Made by a program: the position numbers and the translations under genes
Origin: Phallus indusiatus
Lineage: Eukaryota > Basidiomycota > Agaricomycetes > Phallales > Phallaceae
Direction: 5' to 3'
DNA: 64,000 bases
Assembly (NCBI GenBank): GCA_027605045.1
Contig: JAQFWX010000034.1
Location: forward strand, 411,381 to 475,380
Part shown: piece by piece, positions 33,251 to 46,094 of the stretch
Layout: every line of letters begins with the position of its first letter
Numbering within the stretch: the first letter of the stretch is position 1
The notes under the pieces: model-generated
What the model saw: only the letters and a program-made list of their open reading frames with translations
Databases searched by the model: none
What the model was told of the DNA's origin: nothing

Positions 33251-35730
33251 TCATTTCTTCAACGAACCGATGACGGCGTCAGGGGCGTATCTAGGTATGA
33301 CCTATAAATCGATCAATGGGTTTAATACTTCGTGCATCCGTGGAGAATAGTGTAAAGTTCAAACCTTGGGATCATGCAACATGTTAAACTCCTCGGTTGC
33401 ATCGCGTCCGGCGTAGAGAAGAATCGCTTTCTCGCCTCCAGGATGATCGGAAAGGAACTAATCGAATAGAAACAACATTAATAGAAAGTTTTGCGCCGAT
33501 ATGGAGGGAAAAAAACCAACATTAGTGACGTCTAAGACTTGTCCGTTGACAATAACCCAAACATCATCCTGCTTATTATGTTTAGCGACTTCTTCTGCCG
33601 TAAACTCCTTTGCACCTCCTGATGATGAAGACGACGACGATGACGATCCGGCAGAACCCGTAGTCTTCTTTTCCTCGGATGCTGCAGCAGTAGCAGGCGT
33701 ATCAGCTTTTGGTTCCGCAGCACGGTCTAACTGTGGAGCTGGACTTGGAGTTGAAGTCGTCGTCGTCGTCGAAGTGCTCCCATTACCACCGGCCCATGAG
33801 AACTCCAAGTTGACTTTACTTTGTGCTGGATCAATCTTGACACGCGTCTCAAGAAGGTGTCCGGCAACTGCACCAAGTCGACCGACAGCTTTGTCCGCGG
33901 ACGAAGCTTGTCTCAGAAGGTAGGCTGAGGCGGCATCACCAGATACACGACCAAACACAACGCAACCCCTAATCGAAAGTGTTTTCGTTTTAGATCCACA
34001 TGGTGAAATTCGGAGAGACAACATACAATAGTGAACTACCGCCCAATCGGTTTGCACCGTGTACACCACCTGCTACTTCACCCGCTGCGAAAAGACCCTG
34101 AATGGGTTTACCATCGCCATCAATCACACGCGTTTCGGGGTCGATTTCGAGACCACCCATCGTGTAGTGCAAGACTGGAGTCATGACCGCCACATGGAAA
34201 ACATCGTTCATCTTGATGTCGCCAGATTGGAAGAACTACGATAACCGCAATTAAGAGGACTTGATAGTCAGCAAGCGAAAGTGAGACAATACCTTCTTCC
34301 CGAAAGGATCACTCTTCTTTCGCGCACCGTCATTGTACTTGTCGACTGCGTATGTATGATCAAAAACACATCAAGGCTTCTTAAACATGAAACTTACAAG
34401 TGGCTTTCAAAACTTCGGGCTTAATGCCCATTTCCTTTGCAAGCGCATCTCCGCTCTCAAATCGACGCATCAGCCCACGCCCAACATAATGTTTGCAATG
34501 CCACTCGATCTGACCGGCAGCCTGACTATTAAGAACAAGTCGGATAGGGAACTGCTCGTCCAGAAAAGCGTCAGAGATATTACACTAAGAAGAACAATAC
34601 GATTTTCACGCACTTTTCCGTTCTCCCACATCTTGCCTGTAACATAATCTCGATGACCAAGTTCATCAGCGAACCGTTGACCTTCCGCATCGAGCAAAAG
34701 ACCTCCGACACCACGCAAGGCCTCAGCAGCCAAAAACTTGACTTTAGCATTCGGTTCATTGGGATCGACTAAACCTGTTGGATGGACTTGAACTTTCTCA
34801 AGGTCGATACCTATACAACCCCCAAATGGTTAACTGCGCTTGTTTCAAGAGGACAACGCCAATGGACACACCTTTAGCTCCGATAGCCATAGCCATCTTC
34901 TGTCCATCACCTGTACAATGATCACCATTGGTAGTCGGCAAATCCCAATATTCAGGTCGATGTTTCTTCAATAAACTGTTCTCGGTGAAATCGGCGGCAT
35001 ACCCGCCCGTAGCGAGAATAACAGGACCGTAAGCCTTCTTAGTCTGTCCGTTGTGGACGTACTCGACACCGACTACGGTGTTAGAGTCGCCTTCTCTGAC
35101 GAGACTTGTAACGCGGGCTTTCTTGAGGATGGTTACTCTGTCGGGGATAGATTGTGCAAGATCTTCAAGACGCTCCATCTGGGCGTATGTAATAACCTAG
35201 AAAAAGCCTCGATGAGCACTTATAGCTACCACTGCATACATAACACTCTGTACCCACCATTCCAGGAAATTGCGCACCCCCGCGATGAGTTCTAGGATGA
35301 CTATGCCCGCCCAATCTGGCGACCTGACTCAAATCAAGTCCAAACTTCCTCACGAGCCAATTAACAGCATCTCCAGAATTGCCAGTAAGCACTCTAATCA
35401 GATCATCCCGCGCAAGCTCTCTTGCCGAGCGTTTTGTGTCTTCAAAGAATGTTTTGGCACTGTCTGCTATTCCTTGGTCTTGTTGTGCCTCGGTCCCGGC
35501 ACCGTTGATGCCTGATGTGGCTTTGGTGGAATTGCCACCCATAAAACTTTTGAATTAAATTGAGCCATATGAAATGATGCGCAAAAAAAAAAGTTAGGGG
35601 GGGGTTTATTTCTGACATACCCTTGTTTATCCAGTAACAGCACATTCCCACCACGTTCGAGGACAGTATGAGCAGCACTCAAACCAGCCAGTCCACCACC
35701 AACAATAATAACCTGTGTACTCTGAGACAT
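33251..35730 (-). CDS. FAD fumarate reductase (OSM1-like) fused to cytochrome b5
   Basis: Soluble fumarate reductases transfer electrons from FADH2 to fumarate and help reoxidise FAD under low oxygen. The N-terminus has the dinucleotide fold [20 protein letters not shown]. Substrate and FAD motifs follow: [57 protein letters not shown] and [21 protein letters not shown] Thr/Ser-rich linker encoded by trinucleotide runs (about 33630-33660 and 33755-33775) leads to cytochrome b5: [20 protein letters not shown], then [19 protein letters not shown] with heme ligand His of HPGG and a second His in NMLHDPK. About nine introns. The last (33302-33364) adds [16 protein letters not shown]. All key residues are present. 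Mitochondrial or cytosolic location is not decided by the sequence. Confidence 0.9.
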
Positions 35731-36378
35731 TGTGTTTGCTTGTAGTTTTTCTATCCAAGATAGAGAGAGAGAAGTCGAAAGGTATGTGGATGTCTAATAC
35801 GAAGAGAGGGTTCCTCTGCGTTTTGTACCCCCGCTTTCTCGGGCGTGCCGGCGGCTATTCTTGATTAACATGTGATTGTGGGTGGCGATGACATAAGCAG
35901 CCGACACCTTGTAGCTCCGGGCCGTACAGGTTGACTCTAACCGGCAAACACGAATGCTTTCTGGCTTCTAAAAACTTGACAAATTGTTTATAATTGGTCT
36001 TTTGTTTGCGTAGTTTATGAAGTTGTTTCGTCAGGTGTCACTTTGAAGAAAAGGTGATGTATAGCCCGTAATAGTTTCGAGTCAGTTCCGGTTTCCGTAA
36101 TAGCCCGACCACCAAGCCTATACATCCGTCACGGCAGGATCCTTGAGAAAAGTGTACAGCTTTCGAGCACTCATGATGCTAGATGGCAAAAAGATTCAGG
36201 GCCGGATAAAATAAATTCAAGACGTTTAGGCCTATTTTGCTTTCCGAAGATGAGCTCCGTCTTCCGTCTCTCCGAAACTCGTTTCCCGATTCTCAAGAAG
36301 CTTTGAAATTAAATACATATGATTGTCAACTGAGCCTATTTCCGGCTATGTTGGTGTCGAGAGTAGTATCCACTACTA
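35731..36378. other. Intergenic
   Basis: Promoter side of the fumarate reductase gene and 3' side of the dipeptidase gene. No further feature seen. Confidence 0.4.
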
Positions 36379-38264
36379 CTATAAGTCTGTTCTCTTGTCG
36401 TAAATATCATATGCAGGTTCAGCAACTTCTTTCTGAATTTTCTGCGAAACACGTTCAACACCTTCCCAAACACGTATCAAGTTTCCGCTTGCTAGTCCTG
36501 CTAATTCGTCTCTGGACCAGCCCCGTTTCAAGAGTTCCGCAAACTGTACAATTATTGGAAATTGGTAATGGGCTAAGAAAAATAACATATACTTACGAGT
36601 TCAGGGTATTTCGAAACATCTTCCAATCCAACTGGAACTGTGTCTATACCGTCGAAGTCACTGCCTATGCCAACACTGGTGGGCATATCAGATCAAGAAA
36701 AAAAATGGTCGATATTGCGTTTTTCGACGTACTATTGTCGACCAGCTACGTTTCCAATATGGTCAATGTGATCTGCTACAACCGAAACCGTCGCTTCCCC
36801 TTCTGCCGCAACATACTGCGGTGCAAAATTGACCTAGATACATATATTTATGAGGTTGCTTGTTTCTTAAGAACGCTTTAATTGGAACGGACCATGACAA
36901 CACCGTCCTTCTGACCCGCCCCGGTTCCAATCATCTTTAAAATATCGTCTGGTACGTTTCTCGAAACGTTCCATACCGCTCGCGCAGATGAATGACTCCA
37001 CATTACAGGTGCTTCACTTAGCTGAATGGCTTGAATGGTAGTTAGATCTGATGTATGCGATACGTCTATTAACATTCCCAGTCGATTCATTTCTTTGATA
37101 AGAGTTCGACCAAAGGGACTTCAAAAAGAATGAATTGAGTGAAAGCGAAATTGATGTTTTTGCAAAATTTACTACCTTAATCCTCCGTGTTTGGCTTCCG
37201 GCATGACGAATACACCACCCGTATCCGCGAATGCGTTATGACACATGTGTGTAAGCGTCATATACCTGGCACCCAATTCATAAAACACACGAAGAGATGA
37301 CAGCGAGTTCCCCAATTGATGAGCCCTAGCCATTACATATAAATTAAACAATGTGAATGTTTAAAAAATGGGGGACGTTTTTTTTATTTTATTTACCCTT
37401 CAACGCCTAACATGCTTGCCACTTTGCCATGCGACATGGCGCTGCGCAGCGATTGGGTGTCGGGAACAAGTTGAAAGACCTAGTAATCGTGCCAGTGATT
37501 AGCGGACACTGGAAGATTACTTCATGAATTGGACGTACATCATTGTACTTTTTGATAAACTCCTTTGCGACATCAATTTGTTCCACCGTGTCTCTGAGAG
37601 AAAGGGAAGACTTGATGTCGAAAAAAATTATACTGTCATTCTCACCTGACGCGATTGGTGGGGATCATGAAATCTGGACCGTCCTCAGCGCATTCGACAT
37701 AGACGGACCTAAGTTTTAAATTATTTTTAGATGAAGGACGAGAAATGCCTGAAACGGACTTACCAGAACATCCCCCCAAGTTTTCCGGCGCGCAATCGCG
37801 GAATGTCAATGTGTCCGGCAACCGTCTGTCGTAAATCCACCGCTGAAACGTTATTATGAAAATGGGCACGAACGTAACTTGGCAGGTCTAAATACAGTTA
37901 AAAAAATATTTAGAGTTTGGAATTATTGATTCCTCGTACGAACCAATATGGCCATCCTTTTACATAAGAAAAACATCACAAACCAGAAAGAAGGGAAAAC
38001 GCGCAATGAACGTACTATAACTGGGTCTTTAGATAGAATAACCAACGCAGCCTCGTACGGGTCTTCAGGCAGTGCTCGTGATGTCGATGATCCATTCCAT
38101 ACCCTCAGGAACACCACCAGCCCCGTGACAAGAAGAATAGTAAGGGTCGTGTTCACGAATCTGCCTCCTCTCCGACTTTTCCGTCCGGTATCATCCAGCA
38201 ATGCTGAGCGCTCGTCACCATCGCCTTTGGGGGTGCTGCCAGTAGTAGCCTTGAGCGAGGACAT
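36379..38264 (-). CDS. Membrane dipeptidase (peptidase M19)
   Basis: Zinc dipeptidase of the renal-dipeptidase family. It has a type II anchor near the N-terminus ([18 protein letters not shown] after a basic SRRGGRF), so the enzyme should face the vacuole lumen or outside. The metal-binding HxD sits in VIDGHIDLP. The bridging Glu is in [15 protein letters not shown]. The later His is in [12 protein letters not shown], and the family signature is GIGSDFDG. Many introns. A 13-nt micro-exon (37944-37956) encodes DGHI and the first base of the Asp codon, so part of the catalytic motif depends on it. The C-terminus [20 protein letters not shown] is typical. The ORF at 38306-38554 on the same strand might be an upstream leader exon. 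Confidence 0.88.
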
Positions 38265-38723
38265 ATAATATGGGTTCGCGGGGAAAAGGGGCTGTTGGTA
38301 TGCACTTACGTCGCTGCCAGTCCTGTTTTATCGGAAGCGCTAGCGCTTGTTTGGTCAATATTACCAACCGGCGTTGAATCTGAATTCGCAGTTGTATTTC
38401 TATTCTTTCTCCTTTCCATTGGGGACAAACAGTTGATGTCGAGTGAAGTGAACTCCTTAAGCTTGTTGGTGGGACTCTCCTTTATAGGAACCCTCCTGTC
38501 TTCTGAACTATTACGTTTACATGGCAAGTGTGTCCTGTTCCAAAGAAGCTCCAACGTGAAAGTGACGTGATTGGTACGTTGAGTATAAGCGGCAGTTCGG
38601 CTGAGGACCTTCTAGGATTCCACAAGTTCACCTTATCCGGCAATCACCATGCTCAATATAGTCTGGAGGTGGTAAAGCGCACATGACGTAATGTCGCACA
38701 CGTAATACTCTGCTTGTTGCTGA
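38265..38723. other. Divergent dipeptidase / PIG-A promoter region
   Basis: About 460 bases between two divergent start codons. On the minus strand 38554-38311 is open (LDINCLSPMERRKN, then SASASDKTGLAA) and ends at a perfect donor, GTAAGTGC. No acceptor in frame with the dipeptidase ATG was found, so it may be a non-coding leader exon or chance. Confidence 0.35.
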
Positions 38724-40574
38724 ATGCGCAAAAGAACATCGACAACTCGAGCTGTTCAATCCAACAAAAACCATGGCGTCAATTTTGAGCTGGGAAAGAA
38801 AACCAAAATCAATATTGCGTACGTTTTGAGATACAAGTCAGAGAAAAAACATAATGATGTTTGAACATTAAAAAGGATGATCAGCGATTTCTTCCATCCC
38901 GTTGTTGGTGGAGTGGAGAATCACATTTACATGCTTGCTTCGAATCTTTTGAGAAGGGGACACAAAGTATGTTGCCTATTATTCTACATTGCGTACTTCT
39001 CAGAGACGCTAAGTTCTACAGGTTATCGTAGTAACACACTCCCATCCTCCAGACCGCGTCGGAATCCGCTGGCTAAGCCCAGGTCTCAAAATATACCATA
39101 TCCCCTTCAAAACCATCGCATCCTCAGCTACCCTCCCGAACTACTTCGCCTTTCTCCCTTATTTCAGAACTATCATGCTCAGAGAACACATCGAACTTGT
39201 CCACGGACACGCCGGTTTGTCATCATTAGCTCAAGAAGCGATGCTGCACGCGCATCATATGAACATTCGAACCGTGTTTACCGATCATAGTTTATTCGGG
39301 TTCGCGGATGCTGCTTCCATTTTGACGAACAAGCTGTTGGAGGTTGCTTTAAAGAATGTTGATGCTGTTATTTGCGTGTCGTACACTGGGTTAGTTCTCT
39401 TGAGCGAAGGATCACGCTCAAAAACTGAATTTTCTAAACAGCCGTGAAAATACAGTACTCAGAGCGGCTATACCCCGTTCTTCCGTTGACACAGTTTATG
39501 TCATTCCCAACGCAATCATAGGAAACCGATTCCAACCAAGAGAAATGCCTTTACCCACTGATATAAGTAAATAAAATATCACCCAATTACGCTTGTTTTT
39601 AATTTGTTTGTTTTAGTCACGATTGTTGTTGTTTCAAGATTGGCATATCGCAAAGGTGTTGATTTATTAGTTGCAACCGCACCTCGAATCTGCGAACGCT
39701 TTCCCAATGTTCGGTTCTTGATAGGTTTGCCTTTTGTAACATTCTGTTCTTTTGCTTGTTCTCAGTTTGCTTAACAGGTGGAGATGGTCCAAAACTGATA
39801 GAGATTCTACAAATGCGAGAGAAACATCGTTTGCAAGATAGAATTATTTTATTAGGACCTGTGAAGCACTCGGACGTTCGAGATGTCAGTAATAATAAGA
39901 ACATATTTTAGTTATTATTCAAGTTTTTATAACAGGTGCTAGTGCGGGGATCAATATTTCTGAACACCTCTTTGACAGAAGCGTTCGGGATTGCTATCTT
40001 AGAGGCAGCCTGTGCCGGTTTATACGTTGTTAGCACACGCGTTGGAGGTGTACCAGAAGTACTTCCTGAGGATCTGATTTCATTCGCCAACCCAGAGGAA
40101 GATGGTAAAATGACTTTCCCTGGTATTCATGAGTTTTGGTCTCATGTTTATGGGTTTTAGATGTGATTAGTGCATTATCGAAAGCGATTAATATTGTGTC
40201 TAGCGGGAAACATGATCCACTTGCGGCACACGACAGGGTCAAAAAATTTTATAGCTGGGAGCAGGTAACGGAACGAACTGAGGGAGTCTATCGTTCTGTA
40301 TTAGAAAGCGAACCTAGAGATTTGTGGGATAGAATGCAAAGGTATGCAAGGGCTAAAGTCAACGCTGACGATTTATTCAATAATGTTTTTTCTTTATTTT
40401 CTCAGAACGATGACAGTTGGTCCTTGTGCTGGTCCGATTTACCTTTGCGTTTTAGTGGTAGACTGCATTTTCTTCTTTCTTTTGGAGTATTTTATGCCAC
40501 GCGAAAATATTGACTATGTCCTGAAGGAATGGGACTTGCAACGGTTTCGTCAAGTGGTTCAAAGCCAAAATTAG
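38724..40574 (+). CDS. GPI3: GPI-GlcNAc transferase catalytic subunit (PIG-A/GPI3)
   Basis: Catalyses the first step of GPI-anchor synthesis, moving GlcNAc from UDP-GlcNAc to phosphatidylinositol on the cytosolic ER face. Family GT4 fold: [20 protein letters not shown], then [68 protein letters not shown] and [10 protein letters not shown]. The donor-site motif is [14 protein letters not shown] (E-x7-E). A C-terminal membrane helix ([19 protein letters not shown]) anchors it. I place the start at 38724 because exon 38724-38818 splices (intron 38819-38875) in frame to give KINIAMISDFF, the usual opening of the family; the nearby ATG at 38773 is out of frame. It converges on the 2-hydroxylase gene 287 bases downstream. 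Intact. Confidence 0.92.
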
Positions 40575-40861
40575 ACTCATCCATAGCTCTTATTAATTAT
40601 CGCTTCGTCTTGTATTATTATTCATTGTTACCATTGTGCTCACGTCGAATGTAGTCTTATTTAGATAGTAAGATAATGAATTTATCGAAAGTTAAGTTCG
40701 ATTCGTGTAAAATACCAAAACACAATAAAGGGTGCTGTCATATATATAAGGGCTATTATGTAGCGAATATGTCCATATATTATCTTTTTGAGTGGGGGAA
40801 ATTAGTGTTGCAAGGACATAAGATTCGTTTGTTGAGAACAGCTGATTATATCTCATCAGTC

Positions 40862-42217
40862 TCAGACCGGCAAGACTGTCTTGAAAATGACGTCCCAGAG
40901 TTTACCTTTGAAAAGAAAATAGATCAGCCGCGAACTCTCTCAAAGGGAAAATAAATTGAACTAACTAGTTACGCCAAAACCAAGTTCAAAGTTCTTGTAA
41001 TGGTGGGCCAGGTGATATTTCTTCATTTCCCGTAGGTAAGTAGGGAGTTTTGTATGGTGTAAGGCGTAGTGCATGCAGTCATATAAAACATCTGAGAAAT
41101 AAGTGCAATAATTAGCATTGGCAGACAGATGTTCGAAGGAGATAAAACCACGTACAGAAGGTGAAACTACCGCTGATGATACCATTGGCCATAGAGGTGG
41201 GAAATATGATGTAGGCAAGTCTTGTGAAGGGGAAGGACAGAACGAAGAATAGAACAGGAGGCATGACAAGACGGAGACGGTCCATTGGGAGATAGTGATG
41301 CACGCCGTGCATCAAAAAATGCAACATTAAGAAAACAGGCTTGTCTGGAAGCATTTCATCGATGTGGAACAGAAAACGGTGAAGAGTGTACTCGAGGAAA
41401 GTCCAGATCAGGTTTCCAAGGAGAAAACATGGTACCGTTTTGGCGAGTGATGATGATGGAATGTTGAGCAATGTGTTCAGGGAAATGATGGGAGGCGGTG
41501 TATATGGGAAGAGAGATCGGAAGTAGGGAGCAGGATAGGAGAATTGGACTAGAGACAGCGCGAACAGGTAGCTTGCGATGGGAAGCCAAAAGATGGGCAC
41601 AACAAACCACTTTGTACGCGTTAAGACTTCGAGATACGAAGGACCGAATAGTCTGGCAGATTCTGCGAGATGTCTTGGCTGATGGATCTGTTTCAAGTAA
41701 AACGATTTTGAGAAGTTTCCTTCTAGGACTTGACGGAGTAGTGGTCTCCGGAGATCTAGGAATTGGCACTTTTGGAAATCGGCTGCTACGTCTGTATCAT
41801 CCGGATGAAAATCTTCCGTGGCAACCCAGTCTAATGAATATATACTTTTAGAAGGAAAGACAAAGAAAAAAAACTTTTTTGAGACAAACCCTCGTCAACG
41901 ATACCAGCATCCTTGCCGATACGACCAACCAAGTACTCCGCCATCATTTCAAAAGCAGCATCTGAATGTTCATGCTCGCCATTACGCATTACATCATTAA
42001 CATCCTTTCCCGCCCACTCAAGAATAACATCTTCTCCACCCGGATGGTCGTTCAAAAACGTCGAGACATCGTAAACCAAATCGTTCCGTACGATCCAACA
42101 GTCTTCGAGCTTTTGATGTTGAGAAACATCCTCGAGTGTATAAATCTTGAGACGCTGTCGTGGTCCTTCAGACGTAGGGCTGTTCTTCCCGTTCTCGTTG
42201 AGACGACTGGAAGACAT
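40862..42217 (-). CDS. SCS7: Sphingolipid fatty-acid 2-hydroxylase with cytochrome b5 domain (SCS7/FA2H)
   Basis: ER enzyme that 2-hydroxylates the very-long-chain fatty acid of ceramide. The N-terminal cytochrome b5 part includes YTLEDVSQHQKLEDCWIVRN and FLNDHPGGEDVILEWAGKD. The hydroxylase domain follows with its histidine boxes: EYTLHRFLFHID, HFLMHGVHHYLPMDRLRLVM, HYALHHTK and KKYHLAHHYKNFELGFGVTS. Membrane helices flank them. Three introns were placed. The last (40906-40965) adds KLWDVIFKTVLPV; without it the protein would end at GVTS. The intron after IVDE joins DWVATEDFHPDD. All His boxes and the HPGG are intact. Confidence 0.93.
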
Positions 42218-43952
42218 AACTTTTTTTTCCGTCTGGTAAGGACCTTACTTAGCAAGAAAGAAAGTCGTCCGACGGAAGAAGAAAATGAGTCTAATAATTA
42301 TTCCCACGATGCGGCATGCGGCGGCATCACTGCCACCCACAAAGATTGAAACGAGCCAATGGCATGCGCTCAAGTTCTCGCTCACGCTTTAGCCTAATCT
42401 TCTTCTACTTGATCTTATATCTAAAAATTATTTTTCTCGGGTCATATCTCATCTCTTCGTCGACGGCTTCACATCAACGAAATCGGCCGTTGCTAGATAA
42501 CTTGAATCCCAAAACACGGGCTAAAAGATATCTTCATCTTTCCCCGATTGTTTTACTACCAAAAGATCAATAATGGGGTTCCATTACCATTAATGGTTTG
42601 GGGTGGTAGGTTTTGTAATTTATGCTCTGCTGTGCCGTGTATCATGCGGTGCGTCCGCAAACGGAAGTGATAAACTTAGCTCGATATCACCCTTGAATGT
42701 ACGTGCCATGCCATTGTCAATCTCTGTCAACTGGAATAACGCAAATAACGGGCACACTAAGCACTTCATGACTGCTGGAACTGGGTTATGAAAAAGCACA
42801 TAACAAAAGAATCGCCTAGGTTCACACCATCCATTCATTATGCATAATAATTGATATCGCCCCAGAGTACTTTATGCCCCTCGAAAACATAACGCGGTGT
42901 ACATGAGTACAGTCTCCTTACGATAGGCTAAACACAATTCAGAGCTTGAGAAAACTTTTTCTCAGAGCGGATCAGCAATATGACCTTTGAACGGCAGTTT
43001 GATCCAAAAGCAGCAATTAAGGGTCAGTTTGCCTGATTGGCAAGATTGTGAGTTCGCTTATCGATGTTACGCGAGTAGTACTGGTTTATCAAATCCAACA
43101 TAGACCCCATTTCTCTGAAAGCTGCCCAGCTTAAATCATGGTTACTTCAAGTTCAAAAAAGCTCAGGCGGTCAGACATAAGATCCCCTGTCTCGGACTAG
43201 CATGTCCGCGGTCAGTCAAATCTTCACCAGACTTAACTCCAGGCGGGGGGCATCGTCCTTGTTCCTTGGATCTGACGAATTTGTCTCCTATCATCACATG
43301 GATCTGGTGGTTTTCCGCTCCGGTTTTGTGTACTTACTTGGATGTCTGTCGGTACATTCACTCGCCGGCTCGTACATATCTGTGGCTAACCGCTGAAGTT
43401 GATACAACAGCCAAGCGTATTGTCAGCCCGGCCTTCTCCTTGCACACCATTCTTCATCCAAAAAAAAAAGTTTATAGTTTAAAATTGATAACGTTTACTC
43501 CATCTTCCTCGTACGGATTTTCTTCGGCTCCAGTTTATAATCATCCCTGGTCGAGACCCTTCAATATTTCAATCCCCCGTGTGAAGCATAGTCAGGCCTG
43601 GTCTTTTAAGTAGCGGTCCATTTTCGTAAACATCTTACATCAACGCTCCGGAGGTTCCCAGATGGGGGAATGTGTGTCAGAGATAAAACCCAGATCACTG
43701 ATGGTCTAACTGTACGTGGTTACTCGCTATTCCTTTCACAAAGCAGCAAGTCTCACACTAAGATCAAATTTTTTAAGACGAAAAACGTTTTGACCAAAAT
43801 TCCCCAGTCCGCTTGAATACGAATCGAATCAAATGTCCCAAATTAATTGGGTCCCAATGACATGTGATCTAGGTGTACATATATATATCAGGTGTCATCA
43901 ATTAACATGAATGTCTGGCTTCTTCTCCTCCAGCCCCAGCTATCTCTTCAAT
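42218..43952. other. Intergenic
   Basis: About 1.7 kb without a recognisable gene. ORFs at 42603-42791, 42620-42838 (-) and 43202-43613 have no domain and no splice context. The left part should be the promoter of the 2-hydroxylase gene, the right part that of the first tandem P450. Confidence 0.4.
43877..43889 (+). promoter_or_regulatory. TATA box of tandem P450 A
   Basis: CATATATATATCA, about 65-75 bases before the ATG at 43953 but only 22-34 before the in-frame ATG at 43911. This favours 43953 as the translated start. Confidence 0.45.
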
Positions 43953-46094
43953 ATGGAAGTGTTCGGAACTTTATCATCCCCTCTTGCAGTCCTAATCCAT
44001 CAGCCCAATCAGTTATGCGAATATGTTGGAGTAGCCACAGCAGTCGCGTTAGCTGTCATTTACTGGTCTTACAGGGCATCACGCTATGTACGTGTATAGC
44101 TCGCGTTGATTAACAAGGTCCCCCAACACTCTCTTTTCCAGAATCATATTCCAACTATGACGGATTCCAATTTTTTCATGTCCTACCTAGCGGCTTTGAG
44201 ATTTCCCAGCGAAGGCAAGAATTGGGTTTTAGATGGTTATAAAAAAGTTCTACTTTGCCCTACCGCTGAACCGACAGGGAAGACTTATTAGTCTGTTTTG
44301 ACTAGTTCAAGGACCCAATCTTCCGCTTCCCACAAATGTCTCGATGGCACTTGGTTATTATTGACGATCGGCTGATCGATGAATTGAGCCGCGCCCCTCC
44401 AGATATCTTGTCTATCAAGGCGGCTTTTGATGAAGTATCCGATCTCTGCAGCAATCCGCTCTGTGATTCAAAGCTCTGATGATGTGTATGCATTACAGAA
44501 CTTACTGGCCAAGTACATGTTGGGCGAGACGGTTACAACTAATAGATATCACGTCTCGTTGATTAGATCGCAGTTGACACGAAATATTATCTCACTTTTT
44601 TCGGATGTAACAGAAGAGGTCATGCTTTCCATTCAAGACAACTTTCCTCTCACTAAAGGTGAACACCTCCATACAGACACACCGCATTCTTATATGGTTT
44701 CTAATTTGAATAAAATATATAGATTGGACAGCGATGACAGTGTACAATCCTATATCGCAGGTCGTTGCACGAGCTTCAAATCGTGTTTTCGTGGGTTTAC
44801 CATTATGTACGACTTCTGTTAAAACACTGGGTCGCATCCTGACATCCTAAAAGGTCGCAATTCCGGATATATATCTGTTAACCTTCGACATGCGAGAGAA
44901 GTGGCGAAGGGGATGGAAACTGTTTCTTATTTCCCGGACATACTCAAACCGTGAGTGCTAATTGGGACATCATTTCGTTTGATTATGACTGAAACCGTTC
45001 CAAGGTTGGCTGCCAAGTCTTTAACCAATGTTCCTCGATCCGTCAAGGCAGTGTGCGAGTATATACGGCCTCTTGTTGAAGAGCGTCAGAAAAAAATTGA
45101 CAGATATGGAACTGACTATCCGGGAAAACCTGTATGTATTCAAACTTCTTTTTTTGAAAAAGTAATGCCGTCTCTAACTTAGATATTGCAGGTAGATTTT
45201 CTATCTTGGATGATGGATGAAGCTCAGGGCGAAGAGCGAACACCTGAAGCACTGGCCAATCGAATTATTCATGTCAACTTTGTCTCATTGCATACCAGCA
45301 TCATGGTAGAATTCGCAAAAAATATTATACTTGATAAATATTCTTATAGTGTGACTCTTTTTTTTCCAGACATTCACGCATGCGCTATATAATTTAGCTG
45401 CTTACCCCGAATATATGCAGCCTTTACGAGAAGAAGTTGAAAGCATAGTCGCATCTGAAGGATGGACTAGAGCTGCCATATCCCGAATGCGGAAATTGGA
45501 TAGTTTTTTCAAGGAAACGTTGAGGCTAAATAGCTTCTCTATCAGTAAGTCGCAAATTTATATCTTAACTCCCGTCAGCTTCACGTTTATTTATCACCTC
45601 ACCCCGGACTTCAGTTAGCATGACACGCCTGGCTTTGAAAGATTATGTATTCTCCAATGGAACAAAAATCCCCAAAGGAACGATGATATCCGCTGCTATA
45701 TTGGGTCGTCACCTGGATAACGAGTTGTACGAGAATGCCGAGGCATTTGACGGATTTAGATTTAGTCGAAAGAGAGAAAAAGATGATCAGAATACCCCAA
45801 ATGAATTTGTCTCGACTAGTGTGGATTATCTCGCATTTGGTCATGGGACCCATGGATGGTATGTAAATTTTGTTCTCGTCCAGACTCTACGCTAAATTAA
45901 TTATGTTTATTAATCCCCTCAGTCCTGGTCGGTTTTTCGCAGCCAACGAGCTGAAAATTATGATGGCTTACCTCATAATGCATTATGACATCAAGACGAA
46001 GAATGAAGGAGCGCGACCGAAGAATATTTTTCACGGACTCGAGTGTAGACCTGATATTACTGCTGAGATTCTCTTCCGAGGACGACAAGTTTGA
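43953..46094 (+). CDS. Cytochrome P450, tandem copy A
   Basis: ER-anchored monooxygenase of about 500 aa in roughly ten exons. Membrane anchor: YVGVATAVALAVIYWSYRAS. Mid-region: HLVIIDDRLIDELSRAPPDI, NRYHVSLIRSQLTRNI and SNRVFVGLPL. I-helix region: NRIIHVNFVSLHTS. K helix: FFKETLRLNS (ExxR). Meander: AFDGFRFSRKRE. Heme loop: AFGHGTHGCPGRFFAANELK, with the Cys formed across an intron (TG|T). It resembles basidiomycete P450s annotated as ent-kaurene-oxidase-like, and the substrate is unknown. It shares intron positions and most motifs with copy B 3 kb downstream, so the pair is a tandem duplication. Key motifs are intact. Confidence 0.88.

Noticed and set aside
36237..36881. 214-codon plus-strand ORF
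   Set aside because: It lies antisense over the C-terminal exons of the dipeptidase, whose minus-strand reading shows clear family motifs (GIGSDFDG).
38773..38818. ATG at 38773 as the PIG-A start
   Set aside because: Its frame does not join the next exon. The frame from 38724 does and gives the expected [11 protein letters not shown] opening.
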